Counted from the stretch's first letter, positions 32,295 through 41,481 are shown. The stretch: 64,000 nt of DNA from UBA4085 sp964556755 (GCA_964556755.1 CAZKXI010000004.1:124001-188000); one strand, 5' to 3'. The notes: generated by a model from the letters alone, not told the origin. Program-made: numbers and translations.

Positions 32295-33329
32295 TTAGGT
32301 CCGGGGCTGGATGGCGATCTTCCAGCCCGTCAGCATCGAGGCCAGCTTGACGTTGATGCCCTTCTTGCCGATGGCCAGCGAGAGCTGGTCGGGCGGCACG
32401 ACGGCCTGCATGGTCTGGGCCCCCTTATCGAGGATCTCGACCCGGTCGACCCGGGCCGGGCTGAGGGCCGACTTGGCGAAGGCCGTCGGATTGGGCGACC
32501 AGATGATGATGTCGATCTTCTCTCCGCCCAGCTCCTTGCTGATGGCCAGGATGCGGGCGCCCTTGACCCCGATGCAGGCGCCGACCGGGTCGACGTCCTT
32601 CTCCATGGTCAGGACGGCGACCTTGGCCCTCTCGCCGGGCTGGCGGACGATGTCCTTGATCTGGATCGTCCCGCCGGCGATCTCGGGGATCTCCAGGGCC
32701 AGCAGCCTCTCCAGGAACTTGGGGGTGGCCCGGGACAGGACGATCTGGGGCTCCTGCCCCTTGGCTCCCCGGCGGACCTGGATGATCGAGGCCCGGACCC
32801 GGTCGCCGCGCTCGAAGCGGTCGCCGGGCAGCTTCTCCCGCAGCGGCAGGACGGCCTCCGTGTGGAGGACCTCGATGAAGTCGTTCCCGCCCTCGCTGCG
32901 GCGGTAGACGCCGGAGACGATCTCGCCCATGCGGGGGGCGAAGTCGCCGTAGATCTTCTCCTGCTCGGCGTCACGGACCTTCTGGACGATGACCTGCTTG
33001 GCGGCCTGGGCGGCGATCCGTCCCAGCGTGTCGGAAGGCAGGTCGATCTCCACCGTCTCGCCGAGCTCGGCCAGGGGGTTGTGGCGGCGGGCCTCGTCCA
33101 GGCCGATCTCCCGGGCCGGATCGGCGGGCGATTCGACGATCCTCAGCTCGGTGTAGACCCGCAGATCGCCCTTCTCGGGGCGGAAATAGACGTGAATGGA
33201 CTCGCCCCGGGTGTAGAACCGGCCCGCGGCGACCTTGAGCGACTCCTCGATGGCCGAGACGATGACGGACGGGACCACGCCGCGCTCCTTGCTGAGCTGC
33301 AGGATGGTGTTCCAGACATTGATCTTCAT
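32295..33329 (-). CDS. nusA: Transcription factor NusA, short form
   Basis: RNA polymerase-associated pausing, termination and antitermination factor. The 344 aa contain the N-terminal domain (residues 1-125), an S1 domain (about 130-200, GEIVSGVYRRSEGGNDFIEVL) and two KH domains (GACIGVKGARILAISKELGGEKIDII, then AIGKKGINVKLASMLTGWKI). There is no C-terminal acidic repeat, as in many non-proteobacterial NusA. rimP, which normally precedes nusA, and ylxR, which usually follows, are both absent; miaB lies upstream instead. Confidence 0.96.
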   Translation of the reverse strand: MKINVWNTILQLSKERGVVPSVIVSAIEESLKVAAGRFYTRGESIHVYFRPEKGDLRVYTELRIVESPADPAREIGLDEARRHNPLAELGETVEIDLPSDTLGRIAAQAAKQVIVQKVRDAEQEKIYGDFAPRMGEIVSGVYRRSEGGNDFIEVLHTEAVLPLREKLPGDRFERGDRVRASIIQVRRGAKGQEPQIVLSRATPKFLERLLALEIPEIAGGTIQIKDIVRQPGERAKVAVLTMEKDVDPVGACIGVKGARILAISKELGGEKIDIIIWSPNPTAFAKSALSPARVDRVEILDKGAQTMQAVVPPDQLSLAIGKKGINVKLASMLTGWKIAIQPRT

Positions 33330-33362
33330 CGTGGGGCCTGTTTGCCTTGGCGGCGAACGGGT

Positions 33363-33390
33363 ATTATAGCGAAAAGGGGGGGAGTTGCAA
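33363..33390 (-). promoter_or_regulatory. nusA operon promoter, TTGCAA-16-TATAAT, containing the miaB stop
   Basis: On the minus strand TTGCAA (33390-33385) and a perfect TATAAT (33368-33363) are 16 bp apart. The TAA stop of miaB (33366-33364) is part of the -10 box, so the translation operon has its own start immediately after the upstream gene. Confidence 0.75.
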
Positions 33391-34719
33391 AGCCGCTCCG
33401 ACGGGCCGTCCGCGGAGGCTGTAGGGGCCGGCGGCCGTGATCTCGACGTCCAGGAAGCGGCCGGTCACGTCGTCCTCCGCCCGGAAGTTGACCACCTGCC
33501 CCCCCTCGGTGCGGCCCGAGAAAGCCGTCGGGTCCTTCTTGCCCGGCCCGGTGGCAAGGACTTTGAGGATCCGCCCGACAAGGCCGCGATGGAAGTCCGT
33601 CTGCAGGCTCTTCTGGAGGGACTGCGCCTCGATCAGGCGCCGGCGCTTGACCTCCAGGGGCACATCGTCGGGCCGGCGGGCGGCGGCGGTCCCGGGCCGC
33701 GGCGAGTAGCGGAAGGAGAAGATGGCCGCGAAGCGGACCTGCTCGAGCGCCGAGAGGGTCTCCCGGAACTCGTCCTCGGTCTCGCCCGGGAAGCCGACGA
33801 TGATGTCCGTGCTCAAGCACAGCCCGGGGAGGCGATCCCGCAGGCGGGCCGCCAGGTCGAGGTAGGTCTCCCTGGAGTACCCCCGGTTCATGCGGGCCAG
33901 GACCCGCGTGGATCCGGATTGGAGCGGCAGATGGACTTGGCGGCAGATCAGGGGCGAAGAGGCCATGGCCTCGATGAGCGAATCTCCGAAGTCCTTGGGG
34001 TGGGAGGTCACGAAGCGGATCCACTCCGGTCCCCGCAGGCGGCCCATCTCCGTCAGAAGCTCGGGGAAGCCGGCGCCGCTGGCGGGATCGTGGTAGGAGT
34101 TCACGTTCTGGCCGAGGAGCTGGATCTCCTTGTAGCCGGCCCGGACCAGAGCTCCGACCTCGGCCCGGATGGCCTCCAGGGGGCGCGACTTCTCCCGGCC
34201 CCGAGCCAGGGGCACGATGCAGTAGGAGCAGAAGTTGTCGCAGCCCTCCATGATCGTGACGAAGGCGCTGACGGGGCTGCGGCGGGCCGAGAGCGGAGGC
34301 GGGGATTCCTGCCAGTCCGGGCCGCGGTCCGTGTCGGCGACGGGGGCGTCCAGGGCCCGGGCCAGGATCTCGGGCAGGCGGGGATAGGACCCCGGCCCGG
34401 CCACGAAGTCCAGCCCCGGCCGGCGCCCGAGCAAGGCCTGTCCCTCGATCTGGGCCGCGCACCCGGTCGCCCCGAGAAGGACGCGGCGCGGGCCGGTCCG
34501 GCGGCGGCCGAGGCGGCCGAGGGCCGAGGCCATCTTCTCGACCGGCTTGGCCCGGACGGCGCAGGTGTTCAGGATCAGGATGTCGGCGTCATCCTCGCCC
34601 GAGGCCGGGACGGCTCCCGCGTCCGCCAGGATGCCGGCGATCCGCTCCGAGTCGTTCTCGTTCATCTGGCAGCCGAAGGTCTGGATATGGAAGCGGCGTC
34701 CCCGCAGCAGGTCGGACAT
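33364..34719 (-). CDS. miaB: tRNA-2-methylthio-N6-dimethylallyladenosine synthase
   Basis: Radical-SAM methylthiotransferase acting on i6A37 of tRNA. The 451 aa have the N-terminal UPF0004 domain with three cluster cysteines (C17, C53, C87), the radical SAM motif C160xxxC164xxC167 (EGCDNFCSYC), and a C-terminal TRAM domain (TAFSGRTEGGQVVNF onward). Signature stretches MNENDSERIAG, GQNVNSYHDP and FSFRYSPRPGT separate it from RimO and MtaB. It is the last gene of the operon that starts at the PASTA gene. Confidence 0.95.
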   Translation of the reverse strand: MSDLLRGRRFHIQTFGCQMNENDSERIAGILADAGAVPASGEDDADILILNTCAVRAKPVEKMASALGRLGRRRTGPRRVLLGATGCAAQIEGQALLGRRPGLDFVAGPGSYPRLPEILARALDAPVADTDRGPDWQESPPPLSARRSPVSAFVTIMEGCDNFCSYCIVPLARGREKSRPLEAIRAEVGALVRAGYKEIQLLGQNVNSYHDPASGAGFPELLTEMGRLRGPEWIRFVTSHPKDFGDSLIEAMASSPLICRQVHLPLQSGSTRVLARMNRGYSRETYLDLAARLRDRLPGLCLSTDIIVGFPGETEDEFRETLSALEQVRFAAIFSFRYSPRPGTAAARRPDDVPLEVKRRRLIEAQSLQKSLQTDFHRGLVGRILKVLATGPGKKDPTAFSGRTEGGQVVNFRAEDDVTGRFLDVEITAAGPYSLRGRPVGAALQLPPFSL

Positions 34720-34732
34720 CAGAGAGGCCCTT

Positions 34733-35176
34733 TCAGATGACCGCCTCGGCCAGCTCGACGGCCAGGCGGACGTAGGCGGCGCAGCGGGCGGCGAAGAGGC
34801 CCTTGGCCCTGGCTTCGGCCGCTCCCTCCGGCGTCCCCAGGTCGACCCCCAGGAGGCCGGGGCAGCTGATCGATCCGTGGCGCTCGCGGAAGCGGTCGGC
34901 GAGGATCTTCATCTTCTCGTAGGTCCGATCGCGGGCGGCCATGTCGTCGGCCCGGGAGCGGCCATGCTTGAGGGCCAGGGCCAGGAAGGCCCCGCTCACC
35001 GCGCCGCAGGCCTGGCCCAGGTGGCCCATCCCCCCGCCCATGGCCTGGCTGAGCTTGAGGGCCGGCTCGCGCTCGAGGCCGAGCTCCTCGGCGAAGGCCA
35101 GGAAGACGGCTTGCGAGCAGCTGAAGCCCTCGGCGAAGAGGGCCGAGGCGCGGGCGACGCGGGGTGACTCGGGCAT
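34733..35176 (-). CDS. C_GCAxxG_C_C family protein
   Basis: A 147-aa member of the C_GCAxxG_C_C family (TIGR01909-like), of unknown biochemical role and proposed redox or metal function. The spaced cysteines are visible: GFSCSQAVFLAF, GGGMGHLGQACGAVSGAFLAL, SCPGLLG and ARCAAYVRLAVEL. The ATG at 35176 follows AGGAG by eight bases; the frame stays open far upstream only because it runs opposite recN codons. It lies between recN and miaB in the same operon. Confidence 0.87.
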   Translation of the reverse strand: MPESPRVARASALFAEGFSCSQAVFLAFAEELGLEREPALKLSQAMGGGMGHLGQACGAVSGAFLALALKHGRSRADDMAARDRTYEKMKILADRFRERHGSISCPGLLGVDLGTPEGAAEARAKGLFAARCAAYVRLAVELAEAVI

Positions 35177-35199
35177 GGGGCTCTCCTGGGGAAGGCCGG

Positions 35200-36861
35200 T
35201 CAGTCCCGGTCCTCCCGGCTCAACATCTCGCGGGCGCTGGCCCGGGCCGCGTCGGTGACGCGGCCTCCCGCCATCAGCCGGGCGATCTCCTCGACCCGGT
35301 CCTCGTCCCGCAGCTCGTGGACGTGGCTGAACGTCCTGTCCCGCTCGATCCGCTTCTCGATCCGGAAGTGATGGTCGGCCTGGGCGGCGATCTGAGGCAG
35401 ATGGGTGATGCAGATGACCTGATGGTCGCGGGCCAGGCGGCGCAGCTTCTGGGCCACGAAGTCGGCCGTCCGGCCGCCGATCCCGGCGTCGATCTCGTCG
35501 AAGACCAAAGTCGGGGCGCCTTCCCGGGCCCGGCCGGCGGACTTGAGCGCCAGCATGATCCGCGACAGCTCTCCGCCCGAAGCGATCTTGCGGAGGGGCT
35601 TGAGGTCCTCGCCGGGGTTGGGGCTGATCAGGAACTCGACCTCGTCCCAGCCCGTGTCGCGGACGCCGTCGGCCGCCTCGAGAGAGAGAGGATGCGGCCT
35701 GACGTCGATCTGGAAGCGGGCCTTCTTCATGCCCAGAAGCCCGATCTCGCGCTCGATCACGTCCTGCAGGCCGGCCGCGGCGGCCCGGCGCCTCCGGGAC
35801 AGATCTCCGGCTCTGGCCGCGTAGTCCTTGAACAGGGCGGCGATCGCCGCGTCCGCCTCGGCCAGCTTCTCTTGGATCCCAACCAGTCCGTCCCGCTCGG
35901 CCCGAAGGTCGGCCAGCCGGGCTTGCACGTCCTCCAGGGCGCCGCCGTACTTGCGCTTCAGGGCCTCGATCCGGCTGAGCCGGTCCTCGATCCGGTCCAG
36001 GCGCTCCGGAGCCGCGTCCTGGCGGTCCTTGGCCCGGGCCAGGTAGTCGGCGGCCTCCCGGGCGGCGATGACCGCTGGCGCCAAAGCGTCCCGGTAATCG
36101 GCGAAAGCCGGGTCGAATTCGGCCAGCTCGGTCAGGGCGGCCTGGAGCTTGACGGCCAGCTCGGCCAGGGAAGGCTCGCCGTCGCTGGCCAGGGCCAGGG
36201 CCTTGTCGAGGAGGCCTCCGACCCGCTCCGCGTTGCGGAGACGGTGGCGCTCGGCCCGCAGCTCCTCCTCTTCGCCGGGCTTGAGGGCAGCCCCGCTCAG
36301 CTCGCCGATCTGGTATTCCAGGTAGTCCAGCCGCTGCTGGCGGTCCCGCTCCCGGGATCTCCAGTCCAGCCGCTCCTGCCAGAGGGCCCTCAACCGGCCG
36401 GCCAGGGCGGCCGCCTCGGCCCGCATCCCGAGCGTCCCGGCCTGCTGATCCAGGTAGTCGAGGTGGCTTTCCAGGCGGAGGAGGAAGACGTGGTCGTTCT
36501 GGCCATAGACATCGATCAGCCCCGAGGTCAGATCGCGGAGCCTCTTGAGGGGGACCAGGACCCCGTCGCAATACGCCTTGGCCGCGCCCTCCTCGGCGAC
36601 CACCCGCTGCACGGTCCGCTCGCCGGGTCCGGGCTCCCCGCCGTCTTCGGGGCGGGTCAGGACGGCTTCAACGACGGCCTCGCGGCAGCCGGTCCGGATG
36701 AGGTCCGGCGAGGCCTTCTCTCCGCCGACGAGCCGGAGGCTGTCGATGAGGATGGATTTGCCGGCCCCGGTCTCGCCGGTCAGGACGGAGAAGCCGGCGG
36801 CGAACCGAATCTCCAAGTCCTCGATCGTCGCCAGACTCCGGACGCGAAGGTAGCGGATCAT
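35200..36861 (-). CDS. recN: DNA repair protein RecN
   Basis: SMC-like ATPase for double-strand break repair. The 553-aa protein has the Walker A GETGAGKS (residues 29-36), a long central coiled coil (about 150-370), the ABC signature IASGGELSRIMLALK and Walker B TLVFDEIDAGIGG followed by CITHLPQIAAQAD. All ATPase motifs are intact and the length is normal. It lies six bases after the subtilase gene, an unrelated neighbour in the same operon. Confidence 0.97.
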   Translation of the reverse strand: MIRYLRVRSLATIEDLEIRFAAGFSVLTGETGAGKSILIDSLRLVGGEKASPDLIRTGCREAVVEAVLTRPEDGGEPGPGERTVQRVVAEEGAAKAYCDGVLVPLKRLRDLTSGLIDVYGQNDHVFLLRLESHLDYLDQQAGTLGMRAEAAALAGRLRALWQERLDWRSRERDRQQRLDYLEYQIGELSGAALKPGEEEELRAERHRLRNAERVGGLLDKALALASDGEPSLAELAVKLQAALTELAEFDPAFADYRDALAPAVIAAREAADYLARAKDRQDAAPERLDRIEDRLSRIEALKRKYGGALEDVQARLADLRAERDGLVGIQEKLAEADAAIAALFKDYAARAGDLSRRRRAAAAGLQDVIEREIGLLGMKKARFQIDVRPHPLSLEAADGVRDTGWDEVEFLISPNPGEDLKPLRKIASGGELSRIMLALKSAGRAREGAPTLVFDEIDAGIGGRTADFVAQKLRRLARDHQVICITHLPQIAAQADHHFRIEKRIERDRTFSHVHELRDEDRVEEIARLMAGGRVTDAARASAREMLSREDRD

Positions 36862-36867
36862 GCCGGC

Positions 36868-38190
36868 TCAGTTCTTCTCCAGGCGCAGCGGGACGAGGGC
36901 TTTCTCCATGTTGATCCGGCCGTAGCCGAGCTGCTCGTCCTTGCCGGTATAGGCCGAGCCGTTGACGTCGTCGGCGGAGTAGCGGATGACGTTCATGACC
37001 TGATCGGGCGTCAGGTCCGGCTTCAGGCCTCGGATCAGGGCGGCCAGCCCGGAGACGTGCGCGGCGGCCATGGACGTGCCGTCCGCGTAGCCGTAGGGGA
37101 GGGAGTCCGCGGTGAAGAACCAGGTCGGGACCGTGGACAGGATGCGGACGCCGGGGGCCGAGACGTCGAGCGCCGAGCCGACGCAGGAGAAGGACGCCCG
37201 GGCGTCGTTATAGTCGGAGGCGGCCACGGCCAGGACGTAGCTGTCGTAGGCGGCCGGATACTCCACCGCCAAGCCGGTATTGCCGGCGGCGGCCACGACG
37301 ACGACGCCCTTGTCATAGGCGTACTTGACGGCGTTGCGGAGGGTCTCGTCGCCGGCCGGGCCGCCGAAGCTCAGGTTGATGACCGAGGCGCCGTTGTCGA
37401 CGGCCCAGGTGATGCCCTGGGCGATCTTGTCGGACGTCCCGACGCCGGCCGCGTCCAGGACCTTGACCGGCAGGTAGCGGCAGCCCCAGGCCACGCCGGC
37501 GATGCCCTCGCCGTTGTCCGAGACGGCGCAGATGACGCCGGCCACCCGGGTGCCGTGGGCGTTGTCGTCGGTGGCGTCGAAGTCGCCGTTGACGAAGTCG
37601 CGTCCGCTCGCCTTCATGTTCCCGGCCAGGTCCGGGTGGGTCAGGTCGACTCCGGAATCGACCACGGCCACGGTCACCGTGTCCAGCCCGGTCGTCTCCT
37701 CCCACGCGGAGGGCGCCTTGATGTCGGCGCTGGCGCTGCCGCTCGGGCTGCCCGGAACGCTGCCGATCTGCTGGCCGGTGTTGGACAGCCCGTATTGGTA
37801 CTTGAACAGGGGGTCGTTCGGCGTCAGGCTGGCCCGGAAGTAGTGGTTGGGATGGGCGTAGGCGACGGACGGGTTCCGGCCCAGGGCGGCGATCATCTCC
37901 TCCAAGGGAGCCCCTTCGGGGGATCGGACGGTGTAGGCGCCGAGGGGGCCGATCTCATTGATCGCGGTCAAGCCGTAGGCGGCCAGGATCGCGGCCCGGC
38001 CTTCATCCGCCACGGAGGGGTGGAAGCCGACCAGGATCTGGCCCGGGACGCAGGCGGCCCCGATCAGCCGGCGGTCCTCCTGGAGTCCGGCGAGAGGGCC
38101 GCCGCGCCGGCCGGGGAGGGACGACGAAGCCGGGGCCGCCGCGGCCACGGCGGCCAGGAGGATGAGGGCCTTGCGCAGGTGGGTTTTCAT
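36868..38190 (-). CDS. Secreted S8 subtilisin-like serine protease
   Basis: An exported protease of 440 aa. It has a signal peptide (about residues 1-24), an inhibitor-like propeptide (VPGQILVGFHPSVADEGRA, about 48-115) and a thermitase/fervidolysin-like catalytic domain with all residues: D178 (VDSGVDLTHPDL), H212 (NAHGTRVAGVI), N304 (AAAGNTG) and S373 (GTSMAAAHVSG). It probably degrades external or periplasmic protein and fits with the peptide transporters in the window. It has no added C-terminal domain. It sits six bases before recN and ten bases after the barrel gene. Confidence 0.95.
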   Translation of the reverse strand: MKTHLRKALILLAAVAAAAPASSSLPGRRGGPLAGLQEDRRLIGAACVPGQILVGFHPSVADEGRAAILAAYGLTAINEIGPLGAYTVRSPEGAPLEEMIAALGRNPSVAYAHPNHYFRASLTPNDPLFKYQYGLSNTGQQIGSVPGSPSGSASADIKAPSAWEETTGLDTVTVAVVDSGVDLTHPDLAGNMKASGRDFVNGDFDATDDNAHGTRVAGVICAVSDNGEGIAGVAWGCRYLPVKVLDAAGVGTSDKIAQGITWAVDNGASVINLSFGGPAGDETLRNAVKYAYDKGVVVVAAAGNTGLAVEYPAAYDSYVLAVAASDYNDARASFSCVGSALDVSAPGVRILSTVPTWFFTADSLPYGYADGTSMAAAHVSGLAALIRGLKPDLTPDQVMNVIRYSADDVNGSAYTGKDEQLGYGRINMEKALVPLRLEKN

Positions 38191-38200
38191 GGTCGTCCTC

Positions 38201-38998
38201 CTAGAATCCCAGCCGGATCCGGACCGTGGCGCCGTAGTCCAGGCCCAGCCCGCCGTCGACCGGGGCGAAGGGGATCAGAGTCGCGCCGATCCCGATCTGG
38301 AAGGAGGCGGAGGGCTCGTAGACGGTCCCGAGCCGCAAGGCCCAGGCCCCTGCCCCGGAAACCTTCTTTTCCTCGCTGCCCTCCAGGTCCCCGATGAGCT
38401 CATCGGCCGTCATCCGGCCCCAGAGCCGGTCATAGCTGATGCCGACGAAGGGGGAGAAGAGCTCGAAGCCCCGGTAGTGGAGGGTCGGACCGGCCTCCAT
38501 CCTCATCCAGGAGCCCTTCAGGTCGGCTTGGCCTTCGACCGCCAGGCCCTCCACGGGCAAGGACACGGTCCTGCCCAGGCAGGCGGTGAAGCGGGCTTCG
38601 AGGTCCAGCTCCCAAAAGCCGCGGACGAAGAGCGACTTGCGGATCTCGGCGCCGAGGATCGGGCCGCCGATCGAGCCGGCCCGGTTCTCGATCGAGAAGG
38701 GCAGGCCGCGGAAGGCCAGGCCGTCCCAGGAGGCCAGGCTGTATCCCAGCAGCAAGCCCACATCCAGGCCCGGCATGGCTTGATAGCCGATGGACAGCAT
38801 GGCCTGGGGATTGACGAGGCGCGAGGACCGGGTCCCCTCGTCCCAGGAGAGGGTGCGGGACATCCAGTCCGCCTGGAAGGAGATCGTCAGGCGGGAGCCG
38901 CCCGCCGCCGTGTCGTCCTGGGCCGCCGCGGGCGAGGCCAGTCCCAAGACCGCGGCCGAGGCCAGGAGCAGGACCGCCGGGATCTGAGAGGGGCGCAT
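38201..38998 (-). CDS. Probable outer-membrane beta-barrel protein, unknown function
   Basis: Not recognised as a named family. The 265 aa begin with a signal peptide (cleavage near PAAAQD, residue 27). The rest shows alternating hydrophobic strands separated by polar turns (LTISFQADWMS, MLSIGYQAMPGLDVGLLLGYSLA, FSPFVGISYDRLWG) and ends in VRIRLGF, with a terminal phenylalanine typical of outer-membrane barrels. Around ten to twelve strands could be drawn. It lies between bamD and the subtilase gene, so the protein's assembly factor is encoded just upstream in the same transcript. Confidence 0.75.
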   Translation of the reverse strand: MRPSQIPAVLLLASAAVLGLASPAAAQDDTAAGGSRLTISFQADWMSRTLSWDEGTRSSRLVNPQAMLSIGYQAMPGLDVGLLLGYSLASWDGLAFRGLPFSIENRAGSIGGPILGAEIRKSLFVRGFWELDLEARFTACLGRTVSLPVEGLAVEGQADLKGSWMRMEAGPTLHYRGFELFSPFVGISYDRLWGRMTADELIGDLEGSEEKKVSGAGAWALRLGTVYEPSASFQIGIGATLIPFAPVDGGLGLDYGATVRIRLGF

Positions 38999-39007
38999 GG
39001 GACCTCC

Positions 39008-39835
39008 TTACTTCTTGGCCGGCGGCTTGGCCGGCGCGGCCGGGGCGGGCTGGGGCTTGCGGGCCTCGGCCAGGAGCTTCTGGCCCTTGGCGGCCCGCTT
39101 GCTCTTCGGGTAGTCCGTGACCAGCTTGGTCAGGAAGGGGATGGCTTGGTCCGGCTTCTTCCAGCCCATATAGGAGACGCCCAGGCCGTAGTAGACGCGG
39201 TCCATACCCTTGAAGGAGGGGTAGGTGGTCAGGATCTCCGTCAGGCGGTCGACCGCCGCCGCGTAGGAGCCGACCCGGACGTAATGCTCGCCGATCAGAA
39301 CGGCGTGCTCGGCCAGCCGCTCTTCGCACTCGACGATGCGCAGGCGGGCTTCCTTGACTTCCTCGGCCAGGGGGTAGGAGGCGATCAGCTTCTTGAACTC
39401 GGCCATGGCTTGCTGGGTCTTCTGCTGGTCCCGTCCGGGCTTGAGGGCTTTCTTGAAGTAGCTCATGGCGATGCGGTATTGGGCGAAGGAAGCCGAGGGG
39501 CTGGTCGGATGGAGCCGGATGAACTCGGTGTACTCGGCCGCGGCCAGGATCAGGTTGCCCTCGTCGCCCTCCTGGAAATAGGAGTCGGCGATGGCCAGCT
39601 TGGCCCTTTGGGCGTAGAAGCTCTGGGGGAACGTGTCGATGACCTGGCGCATGTAGAGGCGGGCCCTTTCCGGGTCCCGCTTGAGGTAGCCTTCGCCTTC
39701 CTTGTAAAGGGCCTCGTCGGAGGAGGCGGCCCCGGAGGTCGAAGGGCTGACTTGGACCGCTTTCTTCTTGCCGCAGCCGGGAGCGGCCGCGATGACGAGG
39801 AGGACGGCCAGCCCGGCGATGATCTTGGATTTCAT
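39008..39835 (-). CDS. bamD: Outer-membrane assembly lipoprotein BamD
   Basis: TPR lipoprotein of the BAM complex that folds proteins into the outer membrane. The 275 aa start with a lipoprotein signal (lipobox AAPGC, cysteine near residue 21), followed by TPR-like repeats: SSDEALYKEGEGYLKRDPE, ARLYMRQVIDTFPQSFYAQRAKLAIADSYFQ and SYPLAEEVKEARLRIVECEERLAEHAVLIGEHY. These match the BamD/YfiO core; a Pro/Ala/Lys-rich tail is added. The ATG overlaps the epimerase stop by four bases. BamA is not in the window. Confidence 0.9.
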   Translation of the reverse strand: MKSKIIAGLAVLLVIAAAPGCGKKKAVQVSPSTSGAASSDEALYKEGEGYLKRDPERARLYMRQVIDTFPQSFYAQRAKLAIADSYFQEGDEGNLILAAAEYTEFIRLHPTSPSASFAQYRIAMSYFKKALKPGRDQQKTQQAMAEFKKLIASYPLAEEVKEARLRIVECEERLAEHAVLIGEHYVRVGSYAAAVDRLTEILTTYPSFKGMDRVYYGLGVSYMGWKKPDQAIPFLTKLVTDYPKSKRAAKGQKLLAEARKPQPAPAAPAKPPAKK

Positions 39836-40815
39836 GAAGCCTTTCCTTTGACCGCTCTCCGGCGGGAGGCCGGGGCGGGATAGAGGTTTCGGATGTAGTC
39901 CCATTCGGCGGCCAGGCCGTCGGCCAAGCCGGTCCGCGGAGCGAAGCCCAGCTCGCGGCGGGCCTTGCCGATGTCCGCCGCGGTGTGCGGCGCGTCGCCC
40001 TTCTGGGCCGGGCCGCGGCGCAGACGGACCGGCCGGCCGCAGACGGACTCCAGGACGCCGAAGAGCCGGTCGAGGCGCTCGCGGTGCCCGCCGCCGACGT
40101 TGTAGACTTGGCCGGGCCGGCCCCGCTCCAGGGCGGCCAGATTGGCGGCCACGATGTCGTCGACGTAGGTGAAGTCCCGGGTCTGCCGGCCGTCGCCGTA
40201 GACGGTGATCGGCGCGCCCTCGTGGATGGCCTTGAGGAACTTGTGGAAGGCCATGTCGGGGCGCTGGCCCGGGCCATAGACGGTAAAGAAGCGCAGCGAG
40301 ACGGTCGGAACCCCGAAGCACTGGAAGTAGAGGAAGGCCAGGTCCTCGGCGGCCAGCTTGCTGACGCCGTAGGGCGAGAGGGGGTGGAGGGGGCTTGTCT
40401 CCTTGAAGGGCATGTCCGGCGTCAGGCCGTAGACCGAGGAGGAGGAGGCGTAGACGAAGCGGCGCAGAGACAGCCCCTTGGCCGCCTCCAGAAGCCTCTG
40501 GGTGGCCCGGATGTTCTGACGGATGTAGACGTCGAACTGGCTCCCCCAGGAGTCCCGCACGCCGGCCTGGGCGGCCAAATGGTAGACGGCTTCCGCGCCG
40601 CGCAGGATCCGGCGGAGCGGCAGGTCGTTGAGGTCGGCCTGCAGCCAGCGGAAGCCCCTCCGCTCCAGCAAGGGCGCCAGGGCGCGGCGCTTGATCCGCT
40701 CGTCATAGAAGTCCGTCAGACAGTCGATGCCGGTCACCCGGCAGCCCTCGTCCAGGAGGCGGCGCGAGAGCCGCGAGCCGATGAACCCGGCCGCGCCGGT
40801 GACGATGACGTTCAT
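39832..40815 (-). CDS. NAD-dependent nucleotide-sugar epimerase/dehydratase
   Basis: An extended SDR of 327 aa, most like UDP-glucuronate/UDP-glucose 4-epimerases. Motifs: the NAD loop TGAAGFIGSRL (residues 6-16), HLAAQAGVRDSW, the SSSSVYG serine, the active-site YGVSKLAAE and RFFTVYGPGQRPDMAF. QTRDFTYVDDIVAANL is typical of the sugar-4-epimerase group. The exact substrate is uncertain. It overlaps both neighbours by four bases: rpe upstream and bamD downstream. Confidence 0.9.
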   Translation of the reverse strand: MNVIVTGAAGFIGSRLSRRLLDEGCRVTGIDCLTDFYDERIKRRALAPLLERRGFRWLQADLNDLPLRRILRGAEAVYHLAAQAGVRDSWGSQFDVYIRQNIRATQRLLEAAKGLSLRRFVYASSSSVYGLTPDMPFKETSPLHPLSPYGVSKLAAEDLAFLYFQCFGVPTVSLRFFTVYGPGQRPDMAFHKFLKAIHEGAPITVYGDGRQTRDFTYVDDIVAANLAALERGRPGQVYNVGGGHRERLDRLFGVLESVCGRPVRLRRGPAQKGDAPHTAADIGKARRELGFAPRTGLADGLAAEWDYIRNLYPAPASRRRAVKGKAS

Positions 40816-41480
40816 GACGTCTCCGCCCGTCCGATCAGGTCTTTCAAGCGGGCCGCGGCCGCCGTCGGATCCGGGCCGTTGAAGACGGCGCTGCCGGCGA
40901 CGAGGATGTCGGCCCCGTCGCGGGCCAGCCCGGCCGCGTTCCCCGCGTTGACGCCTCCGTCGATCTCGATCCGGGCCGGCAGGCCGCGCTCGTCCAGGGT
41001 CCGGCGGAGCGCCCGGATCCGGTCCCGCGAGCCGGGGATGAAGCGCTGGCTGCCGCGGCCGGGGTTGACGCACATCAGCAGGACGAAGTCGCAGTCGGGC
41101 AGGATCTCCTGCAGGGCGGCCAGGGGGGTGGCCGGATTGAGGACGACGCCGGCCATGCGGCCGGCCGAGCGGACGGTCTCCACGTCGCGGTGCAGGTGCG
41201 GCGTCGCTTCGGCGTGGATGGAGACCGCGTCCGCGCCGGCCTCGAGGAACCAGGGGACGACCTCGCGCGGGTTGTCGACCATGAGGTGGACGTCCAGCGG
41301 CAGGCGGACGATCTCCTTCAGCCGGGCCACCAGGCCCGGTCCGAAGGTCAGGTTGGGGACGAAGCGGCCGTCCATGACGTCGACGTGGATCCAGTCCGCC
41401 CCGCCGGCCGCGGCCGCGGCCGCGGCCTCGGCCAGCCGGGAGAAGTCCGCCGAGAGGAGGGACGCGGCGAGCAGGGCCAT
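40812..41480 (-). CDS. rpe: Ribulose-phosphate 3-epimerase
   Basis: TIM-barrel enzyme of the pentose phosphate pathway that interconverts ribulose 5-phosphate and xylulose 5-phosphate. The 222 aa hold the metal-site signature DVMDGRFVPNLTFGP, LDVHLMVDNP with the second histidine, VNPGRGSQRFIP and EIDGGVNAGNAAGLARDGADILVAGSAVF. All are as expected. Overlaps the epimerase start by four bases and follows the PASTA gene by one base. Confidence 0.96.
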   Translation of the reverse strand: MALLAASLLSADFSRLAEAAAAAAAGGADWIHVDVMDGRFVPNLTFGPGLVARLKEIVRLPLDVHLMVDNPREVVPWFLEAGADAVSIHAEATPHLHRDVETVRSAGRMAGVVLNPATPLAALQEILPDCDFVLLMCVNPGRGSQRFIPGSRDRIRALRRTLDERGLPARIEIDGGVNAGNAAGLARDGADILVAGSAVFNGPDPTAAAARLKDLIGRAETS

Positions 41481-41481
41481 G

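Noticed and set aside
35164..38397. 1077-codon plus-strand open frame opposite recN and the subtilase gene
   Set aside because: Shadow of two genes with intact catalytic motifs on the other strand.
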